Shown in pieces: positions 34,575 through 44,033 of a stretch of 64,000 bases of DNA. How positions within the stretch are numbered: position 1 is the stretch's first letter; each line of letters opens with the position of its first letter. The DNA is taken from the NCBI GenBank assembly GCA_036373915.1, contig DASUUU010000065.1:1-64000 (forward strand), in the 5' to 3' direction. The stretch is from JASLBX01 sp036373915 (GTDB lineage: Bacteria > Actinomycetota > Actinomycetes > Jiangellales > Jiangellaceae). The notes under the pieces are model-generated. The model searched no databases and was not told the DNA's origin. It saw only the letters and a program-made list of their open reading frames with translations. The position numbers were made by a program, and so were the translations under genes.

Positions 34575-35582
34575 TCATTGATGAGAATCCTCCGGTGTGC
34601 GAGCGCTGTGATCGGGGCTGCGTCTCCTTGTACTGAGCGCCGGCGTACCTGCCTTACCGGCACGCCTGCATCCTTTGACCGCGGGTTCGGCTTCACGGTG
34701 GAGGATGACGGCGGCGACTACGAGGACCACGCCGATGATCTCCGCGATGGTGGGGATCTGGGTGAGGACGATGACGCCGATGACGGTGGCGGTCGCAGGT
34801 AGGAGGGCGACCATGAGGGCGTAGGTGGACCTGGCCAGCCGCCGCATGGCGAGCTGGTCGAGCACGTACGGAATCACCGAGGACGTGATGCCGACACCTA
34901 TCGCAGCGCCGAGGGCTACGGCATCAGCGAACGCGGGAGCAGCGTCGACAATGCCGATCGGTACAGCCAGCGCGGCCGCTACGACCATGGCCATGGCGAG
35001 GCCGTCGATACCCGCCAGGTGTTCATGCCGGGACACGCGGTGCGCAATGACGATGTAGCCGACGAAAAGAGCCATGTTGACGACGGCGAACACAAAGCCG
35101 GTAGGGGATCCGCGGAGGCTGACGTCGGCAAGGGCTGCGACGCCGGCGGCCGCGAGCGCAAGAGCGGCAAGGTTGCGCACGTTCCGCAGCGCGACTGCGG
35201 CCAGCAGGATCGGGCCGGCGAACTCGATGGCGGCCACCGTGCCCAACGGGAGCCGATCGATGGCGAGGTAGAAGCTGGCGTTCATCAGGGCCAGTACAGC
35301 CGCCCACGCCACGACTGTTCGCCGCTCGACGGAGCGTGCCGCCGCCCATGCCCGCCACGGGCGCCGCCACAGGGCGAGAACGATCCCGGCCGACAGGATG
35401 CGCAGCCAGGCTACGCCGAGTGGGTCGATCCGAACGAACAGCAGGACGGCAAACGCGGGCCCCAGGTAGTGGAAGATCGCCGAGCCGACGAAGAACAGCT
35501 CGGGGCGCAACCGCTCGGGCAGCGAAGCACGCGCCGTCACCCCATCCGCGTACGAGGCATTGCTGGTTGTGACATCACCCAT
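34575..35582 (-). CDS. EamA/RhtA-type DMT-superfamily exporter
   Basis: This 335-residue membrane protein has ten spans in two EamA repeats. Markers are FFVGSAIFHYLGPAFAVLLF in helix 1, LPLGTVAAIEFAGPILLA before helix 4, and SSVIPYVLDQLAMRRLARSTYAL in the second repeat, as in threonine/homoserine exporter RhtA-like proteins. The probable role is efflux of an amino acid or related metabolite. It is divergent from a CGNR regulator 100 bases away, a common regulator-exporter pairing. The C-terminal tail is basic and variable. Confidence 0.87.
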   Translation of the reverse strand: MGDVTTSNASYADGVTARASLPERLRPELFFVGSAIFHYLGPAFAVLLFVRIDPLGVAWLRILSAGIVLALWRRPWRAWAAARSVERRTVVAWAAVLALMNASFYLAIDRLPLGTVAAIEFAGPILLAAVALRNVRNLAALALAAAGVAALADVSLRGSPTGFVFAVVNMALFVGYIVIAHRVSRHEHLAGIDGLAMAMVVAAALAVPIGIVDAAPAFADAVALGAAIGVGITSSVIPYVLDQLAMRRLARSTYALMVALLPATATVIGVIVLTQIPTIAEIIGVVLVVAAVILHREAEPAVKGCRRAGKAGTPALSTRRRSPDHSARTPEDSHQ

Positions 35583-35683
35583 GAGCCTGCCTAACGGGCA
35601 TCTCTACCTTTGCTTGTTAGATACACCACCAGATTCGTGATAACGTGTCAAGTCAATTACGATCGTTAGGTAGGATGCATGGG

Positions 35684-36256
35684 ATGGCGGACGCGATTGC
35701 ACTCGACCCGCGCGGCTACCAGGGCACGTACAAGCTGATCGGCGGCAGGCCCGCGCTCGACTTCGCGAACCTGGTGAGCTACCGAGGCACCGACCGGCAC
35801 CACGATTGGCTCGACCCATCGGGTAACGCTGCGGTATGGGCCCAGGCGGCAGGCATCACGGCGACCCGGAACTTCGACATTGCCGCGTTGCGCGAGTTCC
35901 GCGAGTTGCTCGCGCGGACCTTCTTGGCCATCGCGGACGGAAGGTCCCCGGCGCCCGGCGATGTCGACGAGATAGGCAAGGCCGCTGCTATCGGCTGGGC
36001 TCACCGCCGCCTGACCTTTGCGCCCGGCGGGCCGGCCGCCGTATGGACTACGACCGCCACGACTCTGCTCAACGAACTCGCCCTGGACGCGGCATCGTTA
36101 CTTACAACCGCGGACGGCCTGCGCAGGATCGCCGCGTGCCCCGAATGCCGATGGCTGTTCCTCGACACAACCCGCAACCACAGCCGGCAATGGTGCGATC
36201 CCGCCGACTGCGGCAACCGGGCGCGCCAGCGTCGTCACTACCACCGCCGGCATTGA
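35684..36256 (+). CDS. CGNR zinc-finger transcriptional regulator
   Basis: This protein of about 190 residues has an N-terminal ABATE-type stress-sensing domain (GGRPALDFANLVSYRG) and a C-terminal CGNR zinc finger: CPECRWLFLD, then QWCDPADCGNRARQRRHY. The four Cys residues bind zinc and the basic tail contacts DNA. I chose ATG 35684 because GGTAGGATGCATGGG places a Shine-Dalgarno site at normal distance; ATG 35675 is too close to it. It is divergent from the EamA exporter and probably regulates it. Confidence 0.88.
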   Translation: MADAIALDPRGYQGTYKLIGGRPALDFANLVSYRGTDRHHDWLDPSGNAAVWAQAAGITATRNFDIAALREFRELLARTFLAIADGRSPAPGDVDEIGKAAAIGWAHRRLTFAPGGPAAVWTTTATTLLNELALDAASLLTTADGLRRIAACPECRWLFLDTTRNHSRQWCDPADCGNRARQRRHYHRRH

Positions 36257-36277
36257 ACCCGCACGATCAGTCGCCGC

Positions 36278-36595
36278 TCAGCGATCAGCGGGGAGCCGGT
36301 CCGGTACTTCCCGGCCCTTCCGCTCCTGTAGCGCCTTGGTCAGGTAGAACAGGGCGGCGGCCAGCACCCCCATGTCGTCGAGATAGATCGGATCAGGGAG
36401 CACATCGACTGGAAAGATCATGTAGGCGAGCGCTCCATAGAAGGCGAACTTCTCGTTGAACCCCAACTGGCCGAGCGCACGGCGAGTCACGATCAACCGC
36501 CTGGCGAACCAGATCGCGGCAGCCAGGGTGACCACGCCGACGACCAGGACGGCCACGGCAATCCAAACCCACGTCTCACCCGACACGTCATCCAC
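36278..36595 (-). CDS. DUF1232/YkvA-like membrane protein
   Basis: This protein has about 105 residues. One N-terminal span (WVWIAVAVLVVGVVTLAAAI) is followed by a DUF1232 core: KFAFYGALAYMIFPVDVLPDP and LDDMGVLAAALFYL. The P-x-D-x-x-P turn between helices is the family signature. Its function is unknown. The start is uncertain between GTG 36595 and GTG 36586; further upstream the frame is arginine/proline-rich and unlikely to be coding. Confidence 0.72.
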   Translation of the reverse strand: MDDVSGETWVWIAVAVLVVGVVTLAAAIWFARRLIVTRRALGQLGFNEKFAFYGALAYMIFPVDVLPDPIYLDDMGVLAAALFYLTKALQERKGREVPDRLPADR

Positions 36596-36679
36596 GCTAC
36601 CCAGCGGAGGCGTTGTGAAGCGCGTCCGCACGTCACAGGCCCGGCGTATGGGCAGGCGCGGTTGTGGTAACACTTGGCC

Positions 36680-36907
36680 ATGGCGACCCTCTCGAACAGC
36701 GCCGCGCTGAAGCTCATCGACGAGTTGCGCGATGCGTGGACAAGTGATCCTCGACGTGCCGCAGAGATCATCAGCGAGCTACAGAACGCTCTACTCGACG
36801 ACAGCACCCCAGACCACGGGTGGGCAATCGCCCGCCGGGAACGGCTCCAGCGCGAGCACAAGGAGCGCGAGCAGCGAGAGCTCGAGCAAAGGGACCGGGG
36901 AACGTGA
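36680..36907 (+). CDS. Small charged helical protein (75 aa), unknown function
   Basis: The peptide begins MATLSNSAALKLIDELRDAW and ends in a long, highly charged helix (ARRERLQREHKEREQRELEQ). It is probably a soluble helical protein, perhaps a coiled coil at its C terminus. It is flanked by the divergent DUF1232 gene and the downstream acetyltransferase. ATG 36680 is used. No family is recognised and only length, start context and composition support it. Confidence 0.45.
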   Translation: MATLSNSAALKLIDELRDAWTSDPRRAAEIISELQNALLDDSTPDHGWAIARRERLQREHKEREQRELEQRDRGT

Positions 36908-36996
36908 ACCCAGTGACACGGGCGTCGCTGGCCACGATGTACCCATGGCAGACCGCTGACGCTGGCAACGCCGTGCACGACGTAGGATCAGCGGAT

Positions 36997-37764
36997 GTGA
37001 TCAAGCGCCTTACCGCGGATGAACTGCTGGATGCGACCGCCCGCGACCCCATGGTCCGAGCGGTCGTCCTGGGAGGGCGGATCGTTGGCCCCGCGTGGTC
37101 AGGCTACGGCGCCTACGTCTGGGCAGGCGCTCATCGCGCGGCGCCGGCCGCCATGGGAATCGGGTCGCCGTCCGGCGCAGCACGACTCCTGAGCGCCATC
37201 GATGGCGAGCTGCCCGATCTGCGTTACGCCTCTCTTCCTCGCGGTTGGCTGAGCCATGTCGTTGACGAGCGAGTTACCTACAAAGCGGACTGGGACTGGT
37301 TCTGGACCGAGAAAGCCTCGCACGACGCCCTTGTGTCGCACGATGCTGCGTGGCTGGACGAGGACGATTCTGACGACGTGCGCGCCCTTCTCGAGGACGC
37401 AATGCCTGGCGCGGTCGCTCAGCCGGGCGATGCACGTGTGCGCCGGTGGGCAGGAATCCGAAACGGCACCGGCCGGCTCGTCGCCTGTGCCGCCGACACG
37501 TCCCTCAGCCCGGTGATCGGCCACCTATCGTCCGTGGCGACTGCTACCGACCAGCGCCGCATGGGCTACGGCGCTGCCATCGTCGACTGGATGGTCCGCC
37601 AGTACCTGGATGAGGGTGTGCAGATGGTGACGCTAGGCATGTACGCCGACAACATCGCCGCGCGCAAGCTTTACGACCAACTCGGATTCACCTGCCAGCA
37701 CCTGTTCACCAGTGTCGAGATCGTTGCTGGCGAAACCGGCGGAACGGCTCCATCGGACGCCTGA
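36997..37764 (+). CDS. GNAT-family N-acetyltransferase
   Basis: This protein of about 255 residues has a C-terminal GNAT fold. The acetyl-CoA loop region is HLSSVATATDQRRMGYGAAI, followed by TLGMYADNIAARKLYDQLGF, the classical motif A/B sequence. The N-terminal half is a separate variable domain (WAGAHRAAPAAMGIGSPSG...) that may bind substrate. GTG 36997 is preferred since the longer frame from 36820 overlaps the preceding small gene and adds a basic low-complexity stretch. The acceptor is unknown. Confidence 0.83.
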   Translation: MIKRLTADELLDATARDPMVRAVVLGGRIVGPAWSGYGAYVWAGAHRAAPAAMGIGSPSGAARLLSAIDGELPDLRYASLPRGWLSHVVDERVTYKADWDWFWTEKASHDALVSHDAAWLDEDDSDDVRALLEDAMPGAVAQPGDARVRRWAGIRNGTGRLVACAADTSLSPVIGHLSSVATATDQRRMGYGAAIVDWMVRQYLDEGVQMVTLGMYADNIAARKLYDQLGFTCQHLFTSVEIVAGETGGTAPSDA

Positions 37765-37962
37765 TACCGGCCCTGGTGCGCCCACAACAGGTTCAAGCCT
37801 GCCCGGCCGCCTCCGGTAGCCGATCACAGTCGAGTTCAGCGAGCAGACACATTGCCCCCAGGGTGCGTGTTAGCCTCGAAGTGCAGCGTCGGTATGGAAC
37901 CGTCCGTGTTTCCGGCGGCGCTGGTACGACATGGATCGGCCGTGCTGGCCGGAGACAGGCAA

Positions 37963-39150
37963 ATGAACGTGCAGGTGCCCGCTATCAGCGCGCTCGACAA
38001 CCGCCGCCGAGCCGAAGACGCAGCATCGAACGGAGCCAATACCGTCGAACATGCCACGGGCTCGGCACACACCACTGACAACACCGCCGGGGACGGCCAA
38101 GGCGTTCAGTTCCGGGAGCGCTACGTGAGTGCGTACACGGACCTGCGCCGCCAGATCACGGCCTCTGGCCTGCTGAAGCGCCGGTATGGCTACTACTGGA
38201 CCAAGATCACCATCACGGTGGCGCTGTTCGCGGGCGTCTGGGTGGCGTTCGCGTTTCTTGGGAACTCGTGGTTCCAGTTGGTGCTGGCCGCTCTCCTCGC
38301 GGTCATCCTCACCCAGTTCGGGTTCCTGGGGCACGACGGCGCTCACCGCCAGATCTTCAACTCCCACGCGTGGAACGAATGGGCCTCCCGAATCATGTCC
38401 GGGCTCTTCACAGGGCTGAGCTACGGCTGGTGGCATAACAAGCACAATCGTCACCACGCGAACCCGAACAAGGAGGGTGCAGACCCCGACATCGGCCCGG
38501 GCGCCTTCGCGTTCACCCCCGCCGTCGCCCAGGCACGGCGTGGCCTGGCCGCTCGTTTGACGCCACGGCAGGGCTACTACTTCTTCCCGCTACTGCTGCT
38601 TGAAGGGCTCGCCCTGCACGTCGCGAGCATCCAAACACTCATCAGCCGGAGATCGTTGAAACATCGCTGGTGGGAGGCGACCTTCGTCGCCACCCGGCTC
38701 GGCGGCTACATCACCGTCCTGCTCCTCGTCCTGCCACCAGGCAAGGCCGCGGCCTTCTTCGGTGTCCAGATGGGACTGTTCGGACTCCTGCTCGGCGGTG
38801 CGTTCGCGCCCAACCACATCGGCATGCCCATCGTGCCGCGCAACGAGAAGGTGGACTTTCTGCGCCGCCAGGTGCTGATGTCCCGCAACGTTCGCGGCGG
38901 CCGGTTCATCGGCTTCGCGCTCGGCGGGCTCAACCACCAGATCGAGCACCACCTGTTCCCCAACATGCCCCGTCCCAACCTGCGCCGTGCCGTGCCGATC
39001 GTGCGCGACTACTGCGCCCGGCACAAGGTCGGCTACACCGAGACCGGCCTGTTCGAGGCCTACGGTGTCGTCGTCCGCTACCTCAACAAGGTCGGCACGG
39101 CCAGGGTTGACGCATTCCGCTGCCCGCTCGTCGAGCAGTACCGGTTATAA
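37963..39150 (+). CDS. Membrane fatty acid desaturase
   Basis: This 395-residue desaturase has the three His boxes that hold the di-iron centre: GHDGAH, HNKHNRHH and NHQIEHH. The QIEHH form of the third box is typical of front-end (acyl-lipid/linoleoyl-CoA-like) desaturases. Four spans lie in two pairs (residues about 80-125 and 240-300). It introduces a double bond into membrane fatty acids using electrons from a ferredoxin-type partner. ATG 37963 is chosen; the frame is open to 37852 but that leader looks noncoding. A GC-rich hairpin follows its stop immediately. Confidence 0.9.
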   Translation: MNVQVPAISALDNRRRAEDAASNGANTVEHATGSAHTTDNTAGDGQGVQFRERYVSAYTDLRRQITASGLLKRRYGYYWTKITITVALFAGVWVAFAFLGNSWFQLVLAALLAVILTQFGFLGHDGAHRQIFNSHAWNEWASRIMSGLFTGLSYGWWHNKHNRHHANPNKEGADPDIGPGAFAFTPAVAQARRGLAARLTPRQGYYFFPLLLLEGLALHVASIQTLISRRSLKHRWWEATFVATRLGGYITVLLLVLPPGKAAAFFGVQMGLFGLLLGGAFAPNHIGMPIVPRNEKVDFLRRQVLMSRNVRGGRFIGFALGGLNHQIEHHLFPNMPRPNLRRAVPIVRDYCARHKVGYTETGLFEAYGVVVRYLNKVGTARVDAFRCPLVEQYRL

Positions 39151-39636
39151 GCCGGAGTCTCCACTCCGGCCGCCGAGCAACCGCGACATCTCGCGGGCGA
39201 GCTCACCGAGGTCTTCCCCCTTGTAGACGCCGGCGAGCTCGTCGAGCAGTCGGGCTACCACATTGGCCTGAGCGCCAGTCGGTACATCGCGCGAGCCCGT
39301 GCCATCCTCGCCGAGCTGTGCGCGTAGTTGCGCGGCATAGTCGTCGCGGTTCAGCGGATTGCCCGCGCGGTCGCGCGCAGATGCGGTCGGTCGTGGCGCA
39401 ACCTCCCCGAGGTCCGGGGGTGTGCTGAACTCGGCGTGTTCGGGACAGTAGTCGGTTCCGCGGATCGGGTCGTGTGTCCAGCCGGCTGCATGGTCGCGAG
39501 CCCAGGACTTGGCGTCGGCGTCGCTACGCCACCGTTCCGCCGCCGGCGGCTCCACCTGCACCGGGCACCCTGCAACGTCGCAACTGAGCACGATCCGCCG
39601 CGACGTGGACCCTCGGCTGGACACATGAACACTCAC
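39145..39636 (-). CDS. Zinc-ribbon-like protein of unknown function
   Basis: This 163-residue soluble protein has a possible metal site formed by CDVAGC near residue 19 and YCPEH near residue 63. The separation and WARDHAAGW segment resemble small actinobacterial zinc-ribbon proteins. A helical C-terminal half follows (LRAQLGEDG, LLDELAGVYKGEDLGELARE). GTG 39636 is the probable start. Its last codons overlap the desaturase stop region, including the hairpin at 39151-39170. Function is unknown. Confidence 0.68.
   Translation of the reverse strand: MSVHVSSRGSTSRRIVLSCDVAGCPVQVEPPAAERWRSDADAKSWARDHAAGWTHDPIRGTDYCPEHAEFSTPPDLGEVAPRPTASARDRAGNPLNRDDYAAQLRAQLGEDGTGSRDVPTGAQANVVARLLDELAGVYKGEDLGELAREMSRLLGGRSGDSGL
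39151..39170. terminator. Hairpin between convergent desaturase and zinc-ribbon genes
   Basis: GCCGGAGT-CTCC-ACTCCGGC forms a perfect 8-bp stem with a 4-base loop, starting on the base after the desaturase TAA. It lies inside the last codons of the convergent gene. No T tract follows on the plus strand, so it is a GC-type or bidirectional terminator candidate rather than a classical one. Confidence 0.6.
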
Positions 39637-39776
39637 CGCTGCAACTCTCTACTCGCCTATCCGCCGCCCCACGCCGGACCCAGGTCTGCCGTGCTCCACA
39701 CGCACTCTTGTCGATCGAGGAAGCCGCCGGGCACACCGGCGATTCCACCTTAGCCGACACACCTGCCGGGATCAGG

Positions 39777-40985
39777 TCAAGAGGTGCTCCGGGTGGGACT
39801 AGCACGCGCCACACCGCCCGTGTCACGGCCAGTCTCGGCCCATGCCGTGACCGCGGTCCACACGACGGCCGTGATCGGGACCGCGAGGAGCGCGCCAAGG
39901 ATGCCGGCGACGATCGCGCCGCCGGTCAGGGCCAGCAGAATCGCCAGGGGATGCAAGGAGACCGCTCGTCCCAGCACCACGGGGGCCAACACATCGCCCT
40001 CGATCTGGTTCACGGCGACGACGATCCCGGTCACGATGAGCGCGGTCACCCACCCGTTCGCAACCAGTGCGACGAGGGCCGCGAAGGCGCCGGAGATCGT
40101 CGCCCCGGCCAGCGGGATGAACGCGCCGAGGAAGACGAGTACGGCCAGTGGCAGAGCGAGCGGCACCTGCAAGATCGCCAGGGCGACCCCAATGATCACC
40201 GCGTCGACGAGTGCGACGATGGCCGTGCCGCGGACGTAGCCGCCGAGCACGTCGACCGCGCGTTCACCGACAAGGAGCATTCGTTGGCGGTGTTCCTCGC
40301 TCACCGGTTTCAGCAGGAAGCGCCAGATCCGAGGCCCGTCTTTGAGGAGGAAGAACAAGATCACGATGGTGAGGAACATGCCGACGATGACCTCGAAGGC
40401 GAGCACTGCACCGCCGATCACTCCAGCCCGCACCTCCTCACCGGAGAGCAACTCGACCACGGCTTCGCGCCCTTGTCGGAGTTGCGCCTGGGTGATCGAA
40501 AGTGGTCCTTCGACCAGGAACCGCTCGAGCTCTTCAAGACCCTCAACGGCCTGATCTCGCAGTTCGCCCCACTCGTCCCGGACGGCTGCGACGATCAGCC
40601 ATCCCAGCAATCCGACCACGCCGAGGCCGGCCACAAGCGCGGCAATGGCGGCTAGGGCTGCCGGCACCCCACGCGCTCGCAGGGCCCGCATGAGCGGGCT
40701 GACCGCGCTGGCAATGATGGCGGCGATGACCAGCGGAACGACGACAAGGCGCAGCGTCACCAGCAGCCAGATCACGACCGCGCCTGCTCCGGTGAGCACA
40801 AGAGCCTGCACTGCCCTTACCGCAGCTCGACCGAACGAGTCGTGCCAAAGTCCCGGCGCCGACGCCGCTTCGACGGGTGAACCGTCATGGTGCGTATCCA
40901 CGTCGGGATCATCGACAGCCGGCTCGACCGGCAACGCATCGTCGTCCGCCGTTGTCGGCCTTCCCCTGCGGAATCTGCGGATCAC
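39777..40985 (-). CDS. AI-2E/PerM-family permease
   Basis: This 402-residue membrane protein belongs to the AI-2E (PerM/UPF0118) family. It has eight spans and a large extracytoplasmic segment between spans 3 and 4. Family-type sequence includes LVVVPLVIAAIIASAVSPL, an ILFFLLKDGPRIWRFL region and VNQIEGDVLAPVVLGRAV with the conserved N-Q-x-E. Family members export or import small molecules, and some act as Na+/H+ antiporters. ATG 40985 starts with a short basic/acidic tail (MIRRFRRGRP). Confidence 0.87.
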   Translation of the reverse strand: MIRRFRRGRPTTADDDALPVEPAVDDPDVDTHHDGSPVEAASAPGLWHDSFGRAAVRAVQALVLTGAGAVVIWLLVTLRLVVVPLVIAAIIASAVSPLMRALRARGVPAALAAIAALVAGLGVVGLLGWLIVAAVRDEWGELRDQAVEGLEELERFLVEGPLSITQAQLRQGREAVVELLSGEEVRAGVIGGAVLAFEVIVGMFLTIVILFFLLKDGPRIWRFLLKPVSEEHRQRMLLVGERAVDVLGGYVRGTAIVALVDAVIIGVALAILQVPLALPLAVLVFLGAFIPLAGATISGAFAALVALVANGWVTALIVTGIVVAVNQIEGDVLAPVVLGRAVSLHPLAILLALTGGAIVAGILGALLAVPITAVVWTAVTAWAETGRDTGGVARASPTRSTS

Positions 40986-41412
40986 GCCATGATTGTTTCA
41001 CCGCTAGCGGACTCCGACACGCCGAAGGGCGTTCGGCCGCACGAAATCCGGCCCCGGGGGTGAGCAGCCGGATCGCCGGACGTGGTGGTCCGTGCGTGCT
41101 GGCGACGGGTGGGACCAGCCGCAGTCTGCTTGACGCAACCCCGGGGTGGCCAGGACCGTCTGAAACCCGGTCTCCCGCTCTTACCTCGCGGCTCGACCAG
41201 CACTCGGCGTTACATGTCACCGCTCGACGGGCTGATACACCTAACTGGCTCAGTGGGTCCGTTGTGACCATGCCGTGTGCATTGACGGTTCCGCCTAACA
41301 GCCCATCCATGACGATCGTCGCGCGGGTCGCCTCCGCGCCGAGGCGGCTGCCGGCGTGAAGCATCATGGGGCGTTATCGCTCGTAGGAAAGTGTCAACTG
41401 GAGGATCGACGC
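40986..41412. other. Intergenic region, no recognisable gene
   Basis: About 430 bases separate the divergent permease (minus) and aminotransferase (plus). Open frames here lack family-like sequence and Shine-Dalgarno sites; for example a minus-strand frame from 41367 begins MLHAGSRLGAEATRATIVMD and overlaps the permease gene. I found no tRNA-like cloverleaf or strong hairpin. The last 12 bases contain the GGAGGA ribosome site of the aminotransferase. Confidence 0.6.
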
Positions 41413-42573
41413 ATGACCGTGTCGCGGCTGAAAGACATCCCTGGAATCGGCGTCGACAAGGTCGGCGACGCCGCAGACGCCACCGGTGACCCGGAGTTTC
41501 TGCGACTGGAGAACCTCGATACCGACCTCCGCCCGCCCGAGGTCGCGCTGGCGGCTACGAGGGAAGCCATCGATAGCGACGACGCGAACAGCTACCTGCC
41601 GTTCCAAGGGCATCGGCCGCTGCGCGATGCGGCCGCGTCGCACGTCGGGCGGCTCGCGGGGCGGACGTACGATCCGGCCACCGAGTGTGTCTCCACGGCC
41701 GGTGGGCTGAACGGCGTCCTCAACACGTTGCTCGCGACGGTCGAGCCCGGCGACGAGGTCGTCATCTGCGAGCCTGCCTACGCGGGGCTGATCAACCGGA
41801 TCCGGCTGGCCGGCGGCGTCCCTCGGTTCGTTCCGTCGAGCCCAGTTGAGGGCGGCTGGTATACCGACCCCGGCGAGTTGGCCGCGGCCGTCGGACCCCG
41901 AACGGCGGCCGTGCTGATGATGAGCCCGTCGATGCCGACCGGCGCCGTGCTTGATAGCGAGCACTGGGACGCACTCGCCTCCGCTCTCGCCCCCACCGAC
42001 GCATGGGTGATCTACGACGCTGCGATGGAACGGATCCGGTTCGACGACCAGCATCCGAGCCATCCCGCGCGTCACCCTGACCTGGCCGACCGGACGATCA
42101 CCGTGGGCTCGGCGTCCAAGGAACTGCGGATGATCGGCTGGCGAGTCGGCTGGGTGGTCGGGCCGGCCCGAATCATGTCCGACATCGGCCTGGTCGGGCT
42201 GACCAACGTAGTCTGCCAGGTCGGGATCGCCCAGCAGGCGGTCGCCGCCGCCCTCGCTGCCGTCGATGCCGACGCCGACGTGGCCGCCGCCACCCGGATC
42301 TGGCGGGAGCGCCGCGACACCGTGCTCGACCAGCTCGCCGACTACCCGTGCGTCCCGCCGCACGGGGGATGGTCGCTGCTCGTCGACACCACCCGGCTCG
42401 GCCTCACACCAGCGGAGGCGTCGGCGCGCCTGTTCGACCGGGCCAAGGTGGCGACCACTCCCATGAACGGATGGGGACCCAGCGGCGATTCGTACCTGCG
42501 GATCGTGTTCGCCAACGAGCCGGTCGAGCGGCTCGCCGATCTCGGCGCGAGATTCCGCACCGCTCTCGGTTGA
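41413..42573 (+). CDS. PLP-dependent aminotransferase, class I/II
   Basis: This 386-residue aminotransferase has the substrate/PLP pocket YLPFQGHRPLRDA, ...CVSTAGGLNGVL, Asp in WVIYDAAMERI, and the Schiff-base Lys in VGSASKELRMIGWRVGW. The C-terminal Arg region is GDSYLRIVF. ATG 41413 is preceded by GGAGGA at optimal distance. It transfers an amino group between an amino acid and a 2-oxo acid in the cytosol; the exact amino acid is unclear, with aspartate/kynurenine-type relatives most likely. Confidence 0.87.
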   Translation: MTVSRLKDIPGIGVDKVGDAADATGDPEFLRLENLDTDLRPPEVALAATREAIDSDDANSYLPFQGHRPLRDAAASHVGRLAGRTYDPATECVSTAGGLNGVLNTLLATVEPGDEVVICEPAYAGLINRIRLAGGVPRFVPSSPVEGGWYTDPGELAAAVGPRTAAVLMMSPSMPTGAVLDSEHWDALASALAPTDAWVIYDAAMERIRFDDQHPSHPARHPDLADRTITVGSASKELRMIGWRVGWVVGPARIMSDIGLVGLTNVVCQVGIAQQAVAAALAAVDADADVAAATRIWRERRDTVLDQLADYPCVPPHGGWSLLVDTTRLGLTPAEASARLFDRAKVATTPMNGWGPSGDSYLRIVFANEPVERLADLGARFRTALG

Positions 42574-42750
42574 TCGCGAACGGACGACCCGTGCGCGATC
42601 TCACACCGAGACCCGTACCTCGATCCTTCGGTGCCGGTATCCCAACTGCGTGCACCTCACATGCCGGCCGCCACAGGACCAATTCGGGAAGACCAATCCG
42701 TCGCCGGCGGGCCTCGGTCTCCAACTGGCTATCCCGCTTACCATCGACGA

Positions 42751-43221
42751 GTGGTGGAGAGTCGCACCGAGGTGATCCGGGTAAGCGCGGTGCTCCTGAG
42801 AGATCTTTCCGGTTCGATCCTCACGGTTCGCAAACGCGGCACGAGCCGGTTCATGCTGCCAGGCGGCAAGCCCGAGCGGCACGAATCGGCGACGGAGGCC
42901 GCGATCCGGGAGTGTGCCGAAGAGCTCGGGGTGGTGCTCGACCCCAGCGCACTACGTGAATTGGGCCGATTCCGGGCTCCTGCGGCGAACGAGGATGGCT
43001 TCGAGGTCGAGGCAACGGTGTTCGAGCATCCTGACGTTGTCGTCGTCACCCCGGCGGCCGAGATCGAGGAGTTGCGCTGGCTCGACCCTTCCGAGCGGCC
43101 ACTGCCGGCCGACCTGGCACCGCTGCTGTCGTCGCACGTCGTGCCGGCGATCGCACCGACGCCGACGCGGCCGCCGATCTCGCAGGACGGACCGGGTCGA
43201 GCCGTCACACACCGCCGCTGA
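42751..43221 (+). CDS. NUDIX hydrolase
   Basis: This protein of about 156 residues has a complete Nudix box: GGKPERHESATEAAIREC then AEELGV, which binds the divalent metal. The flanking strands are VIRVSAVLLRDLSGSILTVR and EVEATVFEHPDVV. It hydrolyses a nucleoside diphosphate linked to another moiety; the substrate is unknown. GTG 42751 or 42754 starts the domain; the longer frame upstream is not family-like. Its tail overlaps the convergent SDR gene by 17 bases. Confidence 0.87.
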   Translation: MVESRTEVIRVSAVLLRDLSGSILTVRKRGTSRFMLPGGKPERHESATEAAIRECAEELGVVLDPSALRELGRFRAPAANEDGFEVEATVFEHPDVVVVTPAAEIEELRWLDPSERPLPADLAPLLSSHVVPAIAPTPTRPPISQDGPGRAVTHRR

Positions 43222-43954
43222 CGGCGAGCACCTGCCCAGTGATCCCGGTGTTCGCCGCCGAAGACAAGAAGACGATCGGAGCCGCGACTTCATCGGCATC
43301 CAGCAGCCGTCCGATCGGTGCCAGGGAGCTGTAAAAGTCCCCCGCCGCATCGGTGATAGCGGCATTGGTGGCCGTCCGGGTCAAGGCGAGCATGACGACG
43401 TTGGACAAGATGTCGCCGTCCTTGCCCAAGCTGAAGGCGGCGGATCGGCTGAATCCGTGCAGCGCCGCCTTAGCCGCCGCGTAGTACTCGGCTCCGGCGG
43501 CCCCGCCGACGGCGAGGGTGGACGAGATGTGCACCAAGCGTCCCCACTTGTGCTGGCGCATGACCGGCGCCGCCGCGCGGCTCAGCCGGATCGCACCTTC
43601 GGCGTTGAACCGAAAGAGCGACTGCCAATCCTCGACCGCCTCGAATTCGCTCTCGCCTGATACCGCCATCGAGCCCCAGTGACCGGCGTTGTTCACCAGA
43701 ACGTCGATCCGTCCCGTCCAGTCAAGGGTCAGGTCCACCAGTGCCGGCGCGGCTGTCGGCTCGCTCATGTCGTAGCGCACGGCCCGGGCGTTGTCACCGA
43801 TCTGTTTGGCCAGGAGTTCGGCGTCATACTGGGCGCGGTGGTAGGTGAGGACGACCCGAGCACCCTCCGATGCGAAGTGACGAACGAGCCGGCGGCCGAT
43901 GCCGCCGGTCCCTCCGGTGACGATGACCGTTCGGCCCGACAGTCCGAGATCCAT
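43205..43954 (-). CDS. Short-chain dehydrogenase/reductase
   Basis: This 249-residue classical SDR has TGGTGGIGRR (cofactor loop), VNNAGHWGS, HISSTLAVGG with the catalytic Ser, and EYYAAAKAAL with the Tyr-Lys pair, then a C-terminal GQVLAVSGGV. It oxidises or reduces an alcohol/ketone using NAD(P)H. ATG 43954; the divergent XRE-family regulator starts 130 bases away, so the two form a likely regulator/target pair with a 17-bp inverted repeat between them. Confidence 0.9.
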   Translation of the reverse strand: MDLGLSGRTVIVTGGTGGIGRRLVRHFASEGARVVLTYHRAQYDAELLAKQIGDNARAVRYDMSEPTAAPALVDLTLDWTGRIDVLVNNAGHWGSMAVSGESEFEAVEDWQSLFRFNAEGAIRLSRAAAPVMRQHKWGRLVHISSTLAVGGAAGAEYYAAAKAALHGFSRSAAFSLGKDGDILSNVVMLALTRTATNAAITDAAGDFYSSLAPIGRLLDADEVAAPIVFLSSAANTGITGQVLAVSGGV

Positions 43955-44033
43955 ATCTAGTCCTTCCAGGTAGCACCGACTTGCATGTCCAACGTGACGG
44001 ACTCGGACACTGGGAGGGAGGCCGAACTGATGC

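Noticed and set aside
40909..41367. Minus-strand frame of 152 codons upstream of the AI-2E permease
   Set aside because: It overlaps the permease start, lacks a ribosome site and shows no family sequence.
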